64,000 bases of DNA from Herbaspirillum sp. CF444 (GTDB taxonomy: Bacteria; Pseudomonadota; Gammaproteobacteria; Burkholderiales; Burkholderiaceae_D). A program made the translations under genes and the position numbers. The notes under the pieces were generated by a model. That model did not search any database, was not told the DNA's origin, and saw only the letters and a list, made by a program, of their open reading frames with translations. Shown here piece by piece: positions 37,658 through 46,941 of this stretch. Within the stretch, counting starts at the first letter, position 1; each line of letters starts with the position of its first letter. The stretch is from NCBI RefSeq assembly GCF_000282135.1, contig NZ_AKJW01000070.1, positions 30,491 to 94,490 of the forward strand, in the 5' to 3' direction.

Positions 37658-37877
37658 CGGCAAAGAATTCCTCCTTGTGTCGCTGACGGCAGGTGTTGCA
37701 GGCTACCTTGGGCTCCAGGCATTCGGGATACCAATTGCTTCAGATGACGATATCGAAACCATGGATTTCGAACGGCAACCTTGACGTGGGGTGGATGTCC
37801 ACTTTTGGCGGCAGCGTGCAGTATTTCTGCCTCATGCCATGAAATCAATCGTCGAAGGCCCGTAGTTGATTAATTTG

Positions 37878-38537
37878 TCACGAGTCCTTTGCCTCGCGGC
37901 GCCGGAGCACGACATGGGTTGCCTTCTCCGATCCCACGAACTCGACGCATTCATATCCTGCGGCCCGCAGATTCGCTCCCTCGAACAAGCGCTCGCCTTG
38001 GCCCAGCAGGATCGGCGAGATCGCAATATGGAGTTCATCAATCAGAGCCTCTTGAAGATACTGTCGAATCACCTCGACGCCTCCTCCAATGCGCACGTCC
38101 ATCCCGTTCGCGGCTTCGCGGGCCCGGCTTAGCGCTTCGTGAATACCGCCCGTGACGAAGTGAAACGTCGTGCCGCCCTCCATCTCGATCGATGGACGCG
38201 CGTGATGGGTCAATACGAAGACTGGAACGTGATACGGCGGGTTGTCTCCCCACCAGCCTTTCCAGTCCATATCCGGCCAGGGGCCCCGAACCGGTCCGAA
38301 CATGTTCCTTCCCAGAATCCACGCTCCGACGTTCCTGAATCCTCGCGCGGCAAAATCGTTGTCGACACCGGTCGTGCCATCTCCGGCACCGTGGATCTGC
38401 TGGAAGGTCCGTGTCGGGATGAACCACTGGTGCAAGCCATTCCCGCCAACGCCGAGCGGATTATTGATATCCTGATTCGGCCCCGCTCCATATCCGTCTA
38501 TGGAGATCGTGAAGCTTTCAACTCTCACTCGCGTCAT
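37878..38537 (-). CDS. Dihydrofolate reductase-fold protein (RibD C-terminal family)
   Basis: The 219-residue protein begins MTRVRVESFTISIDGYGAGP and has GRNMFGP, VFVLTHHARPSIEMEGGTTFHFV and GGGVEVIRQYLQEALIDELHIAISPILLGQGERLF, the standard pattern of stand-alone RibD C-terminal reductases. GGAGGGA precedes the ATG at 38537; the longer frame to 38597 lacks such a site. These proteins bind NADPH, but their substrate is usually unknown. Confidence 0.88.
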   Translation of the reverse strand: MTRVRVESFTISIDGYGAGPNQDINNPLGVGGNGLHQWFIPTRTFQQIHGAGDGTTGVDNDFAARGFRNVGAWILGRNMFGPVRGPWPDMDWKGWWGDNPPYHVPVFVLTHHARPSIEMEGGTTFHFVTGGIHEALSRAREAANGMDVRIGGGVEVIRQYLQEALIDELHIAISPILLGQGERLFEGANLRAAGYECVEFVGSEKATHVVLRRREAKDS

Positions 38538-38692
38538 TTTGATTCCCTCCATTTGAATTGATGTCGGACCGGACGATGAAAAAGTGAAGCTCGACACCCT
38601 GCGGACAAACCGTTTCCGTTAATCAATGTAACTACCGTAACACGACATGTTGCGAAAGCAATACCAGATAAGCCGCATTGCCGATCAGCAGG

Positions 38693-38714
38693 AATTGGCC
38701 GATTGCAGGCATTC
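38693..38714. repeat. Short palindromic repeat copy
   Basis: AATTGGCCGATTGCAGGCAT followed by TC. It is the last copy in the window and lies at the 3' end of the flavin monooxygenase gene. Confidence 0.65.
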
Positions 38715-38724
38715 TCCTCTATTT

Positions 38725-40278
38725 CTACGAACCATCTTTCGGTTTTATAGGCGCTCCAGCGTCGCCAAACCATCGCGTAGCGGCGTGGGAAAGCTTTTCT
38801 TCGTCCAGCGGGCCTTCGCCGATCCAGGCAACGATTCCGTCCGGGCGCACCAGTACGCTGGTCAGGCCGAGCTTGTCCCGGGCGTCACTACCGACATAAA
38901 CGATGCGCTTGTCCCATCTGCGTACCAAAGCTTGTAGAGCCGCGTCGGTGGAAAAGTCCAGCAAGACGCCTTTGCCGTGTCGTAAATGCTCGCCCAGTCT
39001 GGTGCCGTCAGCCATTTCAAAGTCTGGAGCGCTGCGACCAACCAGTGGATGATTTTCACCCAGGTCGTAGCGCAGCGACAAGCCCCAGATTCTGTCGGCA
39101 AAATAGGTCGCGCCGTCTGGCGTCTCGATCAGATCGCGCATGATGGCCGCAAGCGCGCGCGAACTTGGACTTGGCCGCATGAGCTCAACCTGAGCGCGTG
39201 ACCAGTCGAGTATTTGTGCACCGACGGGATGCCGCTCAGCGTAGTAACTGTCTAGCAGGTCGCGCGGCGCGTTGCCGCGGATCGTCGCGGCAAGCTTCCA
39301 GCCCAGATTCATGGCATCGCCGATTCCGAGGTTGAGACCTTGTCCTCCCAATGGCGAATGGATATGCGCTGCGTCCCCGGCAAGCAATACACGCTTCTTG
39401 CGGTAAACCTGTGCCTGAAATGCGCGGTCGGTCCAGGTAGCGGCGAGTTTGAGCGCTGTCACGGTCACTGCAATGCCGGATACCTGTCTCAATACCGCTT
39501 GTATGTGGTCCAGCGTGATCGGCTGCGTGCGGTGAAATGTGCCGCCGTCAAAATCGACCATCGCAAGGGTGCCGGACTGTTGGTAGGTATACATGCCGGT
39601 ACTGGTGTAGTGGCGGCCCGGAGCGAGCTGATCTGGATCGGCCAATTCGATTTGCGCCGAATAGCCGGTGAATTGGGGCTCGGTGCCGGTGAAGCCGAAG
39701 TCCCCGGCCTTGCGCACGGTGCTGCGCCCCCCATCGCAGCCGACCAGCCAACCGGCGCGGAAGGTGTGGCTGCGAGTACGGATGATCACCTCATCGTCCG
39801 ATTGAGAAAAGCCTTTTACCTCGGCGTCACGTCTGATCTCCGCCCCGAGCGCGATGGCGCGCGCGGCCAGCAGCGATTCGAGATGCGCCATGTCGCTGAC
39901 CATGTTGGTTTGGCACGGCCCATCCAGGCGATAAGGCCATTTTGTGTTGTCGAGCCTATCCTTATAGAATTGAATACCCGCGAAATGTCCGCCCGCCTTG
40001 CGCGCCTGTTGCATCCAATGTGCGCTCGCGGCTGCAGGATTTTGCTCAGTTTTTTTTGCGACGACAGCGTCCAGCAGACCGCGCCGGTAAAAAGCTTCGA
40101 TGGTGGGAGAAGAGAGACCGCGCATCCCGAAGGGGAGGCATTTTAACGGCGAGTCTGGATCGGGCGCCTGCTCCAGCACCAGCACCGACAGATCGGCGAG
40201 GCGCAACTCGCAAGCCAGAAACAAGCCGACCGGCCCGGCGCCGACAATAACAACGTCAGAGATGATTGAATCGTGCAT
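38725..40278 (-). CDS. FAD-dependent aromatic/polyketide monooxygenase (class A)
   Basis: The 517-residue PheA/TfdB-type hydroxylase has FAD-binding GxGxxG (VVIVGAGPVGLFLACEL, residues 9-25), the DG motif (LVGCDGGRSTVRK) and the GD motif RVLLAGDAAHIHSPLGGQGLNLGIGDA. A C-terminal thioredoxin-like domain (about 400-510) is present. Relatives include rifampicin monooxygenase and tetracycline- or polyketide-hydroxylating enzymes. GAGGAG lies 5 bases before the ATG. The gene is preceded by a promoter and a stem-loop-rich leader of about 185 nt, which is unusual for this family. It is probably single-cistron. Confidence 0.9.
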   Translation of the reverse strand: MHDSIISDVVIVGAGPVGLFLACELRLADLSVLVLEQAPDPDSPLKCLPFGMRGLSSPTIEAFYRRGLLDAVVAKKTEQNPAAASAHWMQQARKAGGHFAGIQFYKDRLDNTKWPYRLDGPCQTNMVSDMAHLESLLAARAIALGAEIRRDAEVKGFSQSDDEVIIRTRSHTFRAGWLVGCDGGRSTVRKAGDFGFTGTEPQFTGYSAQIELADPDQLAPGRHYTSTGMYTYQQSGTLAMVDFDGGTFHRTQPITLDHIQAVLRQVSGIAVTVTALKLAATWTDRAFQAQVYRKKRVLLAGDAAHIHSPLGGQGLNLGIGDAMNLGWKLAATIRGNAPRDLLDSYYAERHPVGAQILDWSRAQVELMRPSPSSRALAAIMRDLIETPDGATYFADRIWGLSLRYDLGENHPLVGRSAPDFEMADGTRLGEHLRHGKGVLLDFSTDAALQALVRRWDKRIVYVGSDARDKLGLTSVLVRPDGIVAWIGEGPLDEEKLSHAATRWFGDAGAPIKPKDGS

Positions 40279-40461
40279 GAAAACTCCTCAATGGTCGTTC
40301 GACCAGGACGGTTCCTTATCTTGAGAACCGCACCGACGAACAGGAAAACGCCGCAGCGGCGTAAATGTTCGTCGTGGGACTCATGCACGGGCAGAGCATG
40401 GACAGAGCTTCCGTTACCGGAAGGACCTGGGCTGGACCACACCAAGTCTGCCTTTTTCGAC
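40279..40461 (-). promoter_or_regulatory. Structured 5' leader of the flavin monooxygenase gene
   Basis: Between the predicted transcription start (about 40461) and the ATG at 40278, four stem-loops follow one another on the minus strand: CUUCCG-GUAA-CGGAAG with a GNRA loop (40423-40408); a nested hairpin with outer stem CGACGAAC/GUUCGUCG and inner stem ACGCC/GGCGU (40374-40334); CGGUUC/GAACCG (about 40331-40310); and UGGUCG-AA-CGACCA (40305-40292), directly in front of the GAGGAG ribosome-binding site. No known riboswitch class is recognised. A cis-regulatory RNA is the inference. Confidence 0.5.
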
Positions 40462-40467
40462 ATGCGC

Positions 40468-40496
40468 ACTATAGCGGACAGAGGGCCGGCTAGCAA
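40468..40496 (-). promoter_or_regulatory. Candidate sigma-70 promoter of the flavin monooxygenase
   Basis: On the minus strand TTGCTA (40496-40491), a spacer of exactly 17 bases, and TATAGT (40473-40468). It gives a transcription start near 40461. The remaining bases up to the catR stop at 40664 hold no gene. Confidence 0.6.
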
Positions 40497-40663
40497 GAGT
40501 GCTTGTGGTCATGTGCTTTCAGGATTTTTAAGAAGGCTCGACAAGCGCATCACTGCACCCCGTGGTCTTGGTTCGGCCCGAGGGGGGCGTTCCCAAAGTA
40601 GGGGGCAGTTTCGGATGCACATCAACAAGCTGATGACATTGCGCGTCCCGCGATGCGAGCTTC

Positions 40664-41632
40664 TTACAAGATAGTGCGTGGGATGAGGCTTGCTTTGGCA
40701 GACAAGTTTGAAGCGGGAAAGAAATTATTGTCGACGTCCAACCATGGCGGATGTTCTGCATACATATCTGCGACGAGTTGCTTGATGGCGGCGATGTACC
40801 AGGCGTTGTCGTTGATCCGATGTGTCAGGATGATGGGCGAAGTGGCGCCCGGGTCGTCGATCAGGCGGTAGTGCAAGTCGTTGCGCAGGCGCGCGGAGGC
40901 CGGTATCAGGCAGAGCCCGGACTCGGCGGCGACCAGGCCCAGGGCAGTATGGATTTCGCGCACCTCATGCACCTCGGATGGGCGTATGGCCTGGTCGTTG
41001 AGAAGGCTCAGGATGTGGTCGGCAAAGCTCGGACGCGGTTCCTTGGGGAAGACGATGAGCTTCTGCCCATGAAGCGCCTTCAAACCGATGCGCTTGTCGT
41101 CGGCGGCCAGCGGCGTGCCGGGTGGAATGGCGAGCACCAGTTTCTCCTCGCGCAGCACCGTGCGCTCCACCGTGGCATCGTTGCTGCGGATGCGTCCGAA
41201 GCCCACGTCGATGCGGCCCGATTTCAGCGCGGCGAATTGCTGCATCGAGGTCAGTTCCACGAGCTGTATGTCCACGTCGGGGTAGTGTTGGCGCAGCTTG
41301 CGCACCAGCATGGGCAGGCCGCCATACAAGGTAGAGGCGACAAAGCCGATGGACAAGGTTTGCCGTTGGTTCAGGCCGATCTGCTGGGTGGCGGTTTTAA
41401 GCTGGTCGAGGCGGTTGATGATCTGCAGCGCCTGTTCGTAGAATACACGCCCGGCCTCGGTCAGCCGCAAAGGTCGACTGTTGCGCAGGATGAGCTGTAC
41501 ACCCAGCTCTTCTTCGAGCAACTGGATCTGGCGGCTCAGTGGTGGTTGGGCGATATGAAGTTGCTCGGACGCGCGCGTGAAGTTACGCGTGTTGGCGACG
41601 GCGACGAAGTATTTGAGTTGGCGGATATCCAT
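40664..41632 (-). CDS. catR: LysR-family activator of the cat/ben genes (CatR/BenM type)
   Basis: The 322-residue LysR protein has N-terminal MDIRQLKYFVAVANTRNFTRASEQLHIAQPPLSRQIQLLE and an effector domain like CatR/CatM/BenM (SIGFVASTLYGGLPMLVRKLRQHYPDVDI, DVGFGRIRSND). It is divergent from catB and separated by 138 bases holding ATAA-N7-TTAT. Related regulators respond to cis,cis-muconate and, for BenM, benzoate. Whether this one answers to one or both cannot be told. Confidence 0.85.
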   Translation of the reverse strand: MDIRQLKYFVAVANTRNFTRASEQLHIAQPPLSRQIQLLEEELGVQLILRNSRPLRLTEAGRVFYEQALQIINRLDQLKTATQQIGLNQRQTLSIGFVASTLYGGLPMLVRKLRQHYPDVDIQLVELTSMQQFAALKSGRIDVGFGRIRSNDATVERTVLREEKLVLAIPPGTPLAADDKRIGLKALHGQKLIVFPKEPRPSFADHILSLLNDQAIRPSEVHEVREIHTALGLVAAESGLCLIPASARLRNDLHYRLIDDPGATSPIILTHRINDNAWYIAAIKQLVADMYAEHPPWLDVDNNFFPASNLSAKASLIPRTIL

Positions 41633-41696
41633 GGCGGGAAATCATATCTTGACTGAATTTATGATCTGTAATTCATTGATTTTTATGGCTTTAATC

Positions 41697-41711
41697 ATAA
41701 ACTATATTTAT
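41697..41711. promoter_or_regulatory. CatR/BenM-type operator in the catR-catB interval
   Basis: ATAA-ACTATAT-TTAT matches the ATAC-N7-GTAT form bound by BenM/CatM/CatR, with one changed base per arm. A second perfect inverted repeat TTTATG-N8-CATAAA (41682-41701) overlaps it, and a third, ATCATA-N13-TATGAT, lies at 41641-41665. Several sites side by side are usual for LysR activators. Confidence 0.6.
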
Positions 41712-41770
41712 AAGGTATGAAACTAGATTAATTTGGTGTTGGATGGAGTGTGGGTTCGTGTTGTTCAATC

Positions 41771-42973
41771 ATGTCCATGGAACACACACAACACTTTCAA
41801 TCTTCTGCGGCATCGGCGGTCATCGAGCGAGTGGAGACTTTCCTGGTCGATTTACCAACGATTCGTCCCCATCAATTGTCCATGGCGACGATGAATGGCC
41901 AGACGCTGATGCTCTTGCGCCTGTACTGTTCAGACGGCACCGTGGGCATGGGCGAGGGGACGACTATCGGCGGGCTGGCCTATGGCGCGGAATCGCCCGA
42001 AGGCATGAAGCTGGCCATCGACGCCTATTTCACGCCGCTGCTGCTCGGCGCGGACGCCAGCCACGTGCCGGTCATCATGGCCCGGCTCAACAAGGCCATT
42101 CACGACAATCGTTTCGCCAAGTGCGCGGTGGAAACGGCGCTGTTCGATGCATTGGGCCAGCGCACGGGCCTGCCCGTGTCCCAACTGCTGGGCGGGCGCG
42201 TGCGCGACAGCCTGCCGGTGGCGTGGACGCTGGCTTCGGGCGACACCGCCAGGGACATCGACGAGGCCGAGCGCATGCTGGCCCAGCGCCGCCACAACAT
42301 TTTCAAGCTCAAGATCGGCCGCCGCGCCGTGGCCGCCGACGTGGCCCATGTCGCGGCCATCAAGAAAGCGCTGGGCGATCGCGGTGCTGTACGGGTCGAT
42401 GTGAACATGGCCTGGAGCGAGCTGGAAGCGCAGCGCGGTTTGGCCGGCCTGGTCGATGCGGGCTGCGAACTGGTCGAGCAGCCCGTGGCGTCGGTCGATG
42501 CGCTGGCGCGCCTGAAGGGCCGCTTTGCGATTGCGGTGATGGCCGACGAATCGCTGACCGGTCCGTCCTCGGCCTTTGCGCTGGCCCGTGTGGCGGGTGT
42601 CGATGTGTTCGCGATCAAGACCGAGCAGTCCGGGGGACTGCGGGCCGCGCAGCAGGTGGCGGCGATCGCCGACGCGGCCGGCATCGAGCTCTATGGCGGA
42701 ACCATGCTGGAAGGGGCGATAGGCACGATTGCTTCGGCCCATGCATTTTCGACCTTCCGTGATTTGCAATGGGGCACCGAGCTGTTCGGCCCATTGTTGC
42801 TGACCGAGGAAATTCTGGTCCAGCCGCTGCAATATCGAAATTTCCACCTCGTCTTGCCTGCGGCGCCGGGATTGGGTATTGCGCTGGACGAAGACCGCGT
42901 CCAGTTCTTCCGTCGCGACAAAAAACAGGGTGCGACCGTCATGGTGGCCCGAACTGTCGAGGTCGCAAGCTGA
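41771..42973 (+). CDS. catB: Muconate cycloisomerase
   Basis: The 400-residue enolase-superfamily enzyme converts cis,cis-muconate to muconolactone. Motifs visible are IERVETFLVDLPTIRPH, the catalytic K-x-K in FKLKIGRR, metal ligands in RVDVNMAW, ELVEQPV and MADESLTG, and the general base Lys in FAIKTEQSGG. The start is uncertain: ATG at 41771, ATG at 41777 or GTG at 41750, all with weak ribosome-binding sites. It is the first gene of a long operon leading into catA and ben. The usual neighbour catC is not present. Confidence 0.93.
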   Translation: MSMEHTQHFQSSAASAVIERVETFLVDLPTIRPHQLSMATMNGQTLMLLRLYCSDGTVGMGEGTTIGGLAYGAESPEGMKLAIDAYFTPLLLGADASHVPVIMARLNKAIHDNRFAKCAVETALFDALGQRTGLPVSQLLGGRVRDSLPVAWTLASGDTARDIDEAERMLAQRRHNIFKLKIGRRAVAADVAHVAAIKKALGDRGAVRVDVNMAWSELEAQRGLAGLVDAGCELVEQPVASVDALARLKGRFAIAVMADESLTGPSSAFALARVAGVDVFAIKTEQSGGLRAAQQVAAIADAAGIELYGGTMLEGAIGTIASAHAFSTFRDLQWGTELFGPLLLTEEILVQPLQYRNFHLVLPAAPGLGIALDEDRVQFFRRDKKQGATVMVARTVEVAS

Positions 42974-43014
42974 CCCATCGTTTTTCCTTCCTAATAATTC
43001 CAAAGGAGACAAGC

Positions 43015-43950
43015 ATGTCCGTTAATATTTTCAACAGCACCGAAGTACAGGATTTCCTGCGTCTGGCCAGCGGCCTGGACCAGGGCGGCGGCAGTCCGCG
43101 CACCAAGCAGATCGTTCACCGCATCCTGTCCGATTTGTTCAAGACGATCGAGGATCTGAACATCACTTCCGATGAATACTGGGCCGGCGTGGCCTATGTG
43201 AATCGGCTCGGTGCCAGTAGCGAGGCGGGTCTGCTCTCGCCAGGCTTGGGACTGGACCGCTTTCTGGACATGCGCATGGATGCCGAGGATGCGGCGCGGG
43301 GTGTGAAGAACGCGACCCCACGCACCATCGAAGGCCCGTTGTACGTGGAAGGTGCTCCGGTGGAGCAAGGCTTTGCACGCCTGGACGATGGCAGCGACAA
43401 GGCGGGCCAGACCCTGATCATGCACGGCACAGTCCATGGCGCGGACGGCAGGCCTCTGGCGGGGGCCAAGGTCGAGGTCTGGCATGCCAATACCAAGGGC
43501 TTTTATTCGCACTTCGATCCTACAGGAGAGCAAAAGCCGTTCAACATGCGCCGTACCATCGTCACCGATGCGCAAGGCCGCTACAAGTTCCAGAGTATCG
43601 TGCCCGTAGGTTACGGCTGTCCACCCGACGGCCCGACGCAAGCACTGCTCAACGCGTTGGGCCGTCACGGCAACCGTCCGGCCCACATCCACTTCTTCGT
43701 CACGGCCGACGGCCATCGCAAGCTGACCACGCAGATCAACATCGACGGCGATCCGCTGGTGTATGACGACTTCGCGTACGCCACTCGAGAAGGGCTGGTG
43801 CCGCCGCTGGTGGAGCGCAGCGACGACGCCGGCATCAACGCCGAGGGCTTGAACGGCCCGTTCGCCGAGATCGTCTTCGACATGAGGCTCAGCGCGCTGG
43901 TGGATGGACTTGACAACCAGATTGTCGACCGCCCGCGCCTGGCTGCCTGA
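43015..43950 (+). CDS. catA: Catechol 1,2-dioxygenase
   Basis: Intradiol ring-cleaving Fe(III) enzyme giving cis,cis-muconate. The 311-residue length equals the Acinetobacter enzyme. Iron ligands fall at the canonical positions: Y164 (KGFYSHF), Y200 (PVGYGCPP), H224 and H226 (RPAHIHFF). AAAGGAGA precedes the ATG, and the gene starts 41 bases after catB. The longer open frame from 42769 is inside catB and is not used. Confidence 0.97.
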   Translation: MSVNIFNSTEVQDFLRLASGLDQGGGSPRTKQIVHRILSDLFKTIEDLNITSDEYWAGVAYVNRLGASSEAGLLSPGLGLDRFLDMRMDAEDAARGVKNATPRTIEGPLYVEGAPVEQGFARLDDGSDKAGQTLIMHGTVHGADGRPLAGAKVEVWHANTKGFYSHFDPTGEQKPFNMRRTIVTDAQGRYKFQSIVPVGYGCPPDGPTQALLNALGRHGNRPAHIHFFVTADGHRKLTTQINIDGDPLVYDDFAYATREGLVPPLVERSDDAGINAEGLNGPFAEIVFDMRLSALVDGLDNQIVDRPRLAA

Positions 43951-44033
43951 CAAGCCGGCCATTCCTTCTCCCGCCGAAAGAAATCCGCGATAGCGCATTG
44001 CGGGGGCGGGTTGCACCCTGGAGAGATTTCACC

Positions 44034-45398
44034 ATGAGAACGATTGCCACTGTTGACAAGTACGACGAGGTCGAGAAGCTGCTGGACACCGCCTTGAAGG
44101 ACGACAAGGAAGCCGGTATTTTCCGCTGCCGCCGCGACATCTTCACCAACCCGGATCTGTTCGAGCTGGAGATGAAACATCTCTTCGAATCGAACTGGGT
44201 CTATCTGGCGCACGAGAGCCAGATTCCGGACAACAACGACTACTACACCACCTGGATCGGCCGCCAGCCCGTCGTGGTCACGCGCGACAAGGCGGGGGAA
44301 TTGCACGCGGTCGTCAATGCCTGCGCACACAAGGGCGCCATGCTGTGCCGTCGCAAACATGGCAACAAGAGCAGCTTCACCTGTCCGTTCCACGGCTGGA
44401 CGTTCAGCAACAATGGCAAGCTGCTCAAGGTCAAGGATGAGAAGAACACCGAATACCCGGTGTCCTTCAACACGCACGGTTCGCACGACCTGACCAAAGT
44501 AGCGCGCTTTCAGAGCTACCGGGGGTTCCTTTTCGGCAGCCTCAACGCCGACGTGCAGCCGCTGGAAGAATACCTTGGCGAGACGCGCGTCATCATCGAC
44601 CAGATCGTTGACCAGGCGCCCAATGGCTTGGAGGTGCTGCGCGGCAGCTCCAGCTATCTCTACGACGGCAACTGGAAAATGCAGATGGAAAACGGCTGCG
44701 ATGGCTACCACGTCAGCACCGTGCACTGGAATTACGCGGCCACCATGGGCCGGCGCAAGGAGGGCGGCACCAAAGCCACCGATGCCAACAATTGGAGCAA
44801 GGCCGTGGCCGGCGTGTACGGTTTCGAAAATGGCCACATCCTTCTGTGGACCAATACGCTGAACCCGGAAGTGCGCCCGATCTGGAACCAGCGTGAAGAA
44901 CTTGCCCGACGTGTAGGGCAGGAGCGCGCCGATGTCATCGTCGGCCAGACCCGCAACCTGTGCCTGTACCCGAACGTGTTCCTGATGGATCAGTTCGGCA
45001 CGCAGATCCGTGTCGCGCGCCCCATCAGCGTGGACAAAACCGAGATCAGCATTTTCTGCTTCGGCCCCAAGGGGGAAAGTGCCGAGGATCGCACGACGCG
45101 TATCCGCCAGTACGAGGACTTCTTCAACGTCTCCGGCATGGGGACGGCGGACGACCTGGAAGAATTCCGCGCCTGCCAGGCCGGTTATGCGGGCTCTGCC
45201 GTGCGCTGGAACGACCTCAGCCGTGGTGCGCCGCTGTGGATCGACGGCCCCGATGAAAACGCCAGGAAGATGGGCATGAAGCCCTTGCTCAGCGGCGAGC
45301 GCAGCGAAGATGAAGGATTGTTCGTGTGCCAGCACCACTATTGGACGCAGGAGATGCGCAAGGCCGTACGGCAAGAGCGCGAAGGAGTGCTGCCATGA
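44034..45398 (+). CDS. benA: Benzoate 1,2-dioxygenase large subunit
   Basis: Alpha subunit of the Rieske non-heme iron oxygenase that makes the benzoate cis-diol. The 454-residue protein has a Rieske centre CAHKGAM...CPFHGW (Cys-x-His, Cys-x2-His) and the mononuclear iron site [14 protein letters not shown] (Asp-x2-His-x4-His). GGAGAG precedes the ATG. The stop overlaps the benB start as ATGA. Confidence 0.96.
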   Translation: MRTIATVDKYDEVEKLLDTALKDDKEAGIFRCRRDIFTNPDLFELEMKHLFESNWVYLAHESQIPDNNDYYTTWIGRQPVVVTRDKAGELHAVVNACAHKGAMLCRRKHGNKSSFTCPFHGWTFSNNGKLLKVKDEKNTEYPVSFNTHGSHDLTKVARFQSYRGFLFGSLNADVQPLEEYLGETRVIIDQIVDQAPNGLEVLRGSSSYLYDGNWKMQMENGCDGYHVSTVHWNYAATMGRRKEGGTKATDANNWSKAVAGVYGFENGHILLWTNTLNPEVRPIWNQREELARRVGQERADVIVGQTRNLCLYPNVFLMDQFGTQIRVARPISVDKTEISIFCFGPKGESAEDRTTRIRQYEDFFNVSGMGTADDLEEFRACQAGYAGSAVRWNDLSRGAPLWIDGPDENARKMGMKPLLSGERSEDEGLFVCQHHYWTQEMRKAVRQEREGVLP

Positions 45399-45895
45399 GC
45401 GTAGCGACCGCAGTTGATCATGGCGCGATCTGCGCTTTTCTCTACCGCGAGGCACGTCATCTGGATGAGCGTGAATGGGAGCCGTGGCTGGAGATGTATG
45501 CACCGGACGTCGAATACTGGATGCCGGCCTGGGACGATGACGACCAGCTCACCGAAGACCCGCAGAGCGAGATTTCGCTGATCTACTACGCCAACCGCAA
45601 CGGACTGGAAGATCGGATTTTCCGCATCAGGACGGAACGATCCAGCGCCTCCATGCCGGAGCCGCGCACCAACCACATGATCACCAATGTGGAAGTGCTG
45701 GCCGAGCGCGGCGACGCGGTCGAGGTGCGATACAACTTCCACACGCTTTGCCATCGATACAAGCTGACCGACCATTTCTTCGGGACGGTCTTTGCCACCT
45801 TGCGCAAGGTGGAAGGCGATTTTTTGATCGGCCGCAAAAAGATCGTTCTGAAGAACGACTACATCCGCCAGGTCATCGATGTTTATCACATCTGA
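45395..45895 (+). CDS. benB: Benzoate 1,2-dioxygenase small subunit
   Basis: The 166-residue beta subunit of a ring-hydroxylating dioxygenase has the typical NTF2-like features [43 protein letters not shown] and C-terminal [28 protein letters not shown] overlap with benA indicates translational coupling and fixes the start. Confidence 0.96.
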   Translation: MSVATAVDHGAICAFLYREARHLDEREWEPWLEMYAPDVEYWMPAWDDDDQLTEDPQSEISLIYYANRNGLEDRIFRIRTERSSASMPEPRTNHMITNVEVLAERGDAVEVRYNFHTLCHRYKLTDHFFGTVFATLRKVEGDFLIGRKKIVLKNDYIRQVIDVYHI

Positions 45896-45913
45896 CCGGC
45901 AGGGAGACACAAG

Positions 45914-46930
45914 ATGAACAGTTATCGCATTGCCTTGAATTTCGAGGATGGCGTCACCCGCTTCGTGGATTGCGGCGCCAACGAAAAAGTGCTGGACGCC
46001 GCGTTCCGCAACCGCATCAACCTGCCCATGGATTGCTCCGATGGCGTGTGCGGGACCTGTAAATGTCGCGCCGAAAGCGGCGCCTACGACATGGGGGACG
46101 ATTACATCGAAGATGCCCTGAGCGGTGACGAAGTCTCCGATGGACTGGTGCTGACCTGCCAGATGGTGCCCCGATCCGACTGCGTTATCGCCGTGCCCGT
46201 GCCTTCGACGGCCTGCAAGACCGGCACTGCCCAGTTCAGCGGCACGGTCGCGGCCGTCGCGCCATTCGGCGATGCCGCCTATGAACTGGCGCTCGACGTT
46301 GCCGGGGACGCGCCGCCCTTTTTGCCGGGCCAGTACGTCAACATCGGCGTGCCGGGCAGCGGACAGCATCGCTCCTACTCGTTCAGCTCGGCCTCGGGAG
46401 CGCGCCGCATGACGTTTCTGATCAAGCATGTGCCTGGCGGCTTGATGAGCGGTTGGCTGGCCGGCGCGGCATCAGGCGCCACGCTGGAGATGACCGGCCC
46501 ACTGGGCAGCTTCTACTTGCGCGCGGTCACCAGGCCGCTGCTGTTCCTGGCCGGCGGCACGGGCCTGGCGCCCTTCCTCTCGATGCTGGAGGAACTGGCG
46601 CGCCAGGGCACGAACCATCCCGTGCACATGATCTATGGCGTCACGCGCGACCAGGACCTGGTGCTGGTGGAACGCCTCCAGGAATATGCCCTGCGCGTGC
46701 CCGGCTTTACATTCACCACTTGCGTGGCCGACCCCGGGACCGCCCACGAGCGCCAGGGTTATGTCACCCAACACATGCCCGCCCAGGCGCTGCACGCAGG
46801 CAATGTGGATGTGTACCTGTGCGGCCCGCCACCCATGGTGGAGGCGGTGCAAAAGTACTTCAAGACCGAAGGCATTACTCCGGCGAGCTTCCACTACGAG
46901 AAGTTTGCCGCCAATCAAGTCACTGCATAG
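45914..46930 (+). CDS. benC: Benzoate 1,2-dioxygenase electron transfer component
   Basis: The 338-residue reductase has an N-terminal plant-type [2Fe-2S] ferredoxin domain (CSDGVCGTC plus a later LTCQM cysteine), an FAD-binding domain (RSYSFSSASG) and an NADH-binding domain (LAGGTGLAPFLSMLEEL, CGPPPMVEAV). It passes electrons from NADH to BenAB. AGGGAGA precedes the ATG. Confidence 0.96.
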   Translation: MNSYRIALNFEDGVTRFVDCGANEKVLDAAFRNRINLPMDCSDGVCGTCKCRAESGAYDMGDDYIEDALSGDEVSDGLVLTCQMVPRSDCVIAVPVPSTACKTGTAQFSGTVAAVAPFGDAAYELALDVAGDAPPFLPGQYVNIGVPGSGQHRSYSFSSASGARRMTFLIKHVPGGLMSGWLAGAASGATLEMTGPLGSFYLRAVTRPLLFLAGGTGLAPFLSMLEELARQGTNHPVHMIYGVTRDQDLVLVERLQEYALRVPGFTFTTCVADPGTAHERQGYVTQHMPAQALHAGNVDVYLCGPPPMVEAVQKYFKTEGITPASFHYEKFAANQVTA

Positions 46931-46941
46931 GCGGAGCGCAC

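Noticed and set aside
40273..40674. 133-codon plus-strand frame in the monooxygenase leader
   Set aside because: It coincides with the stem-loop leader on the opposite strand, starts without a ribosome-binding site and has no protein-like pattern.
43665..45503. 612-codon minus-strand frame opposite catA and benA
   Set aside because: Antisense of two enzymes with all catalytic residues; the frame is a by-product of high GC third positions.
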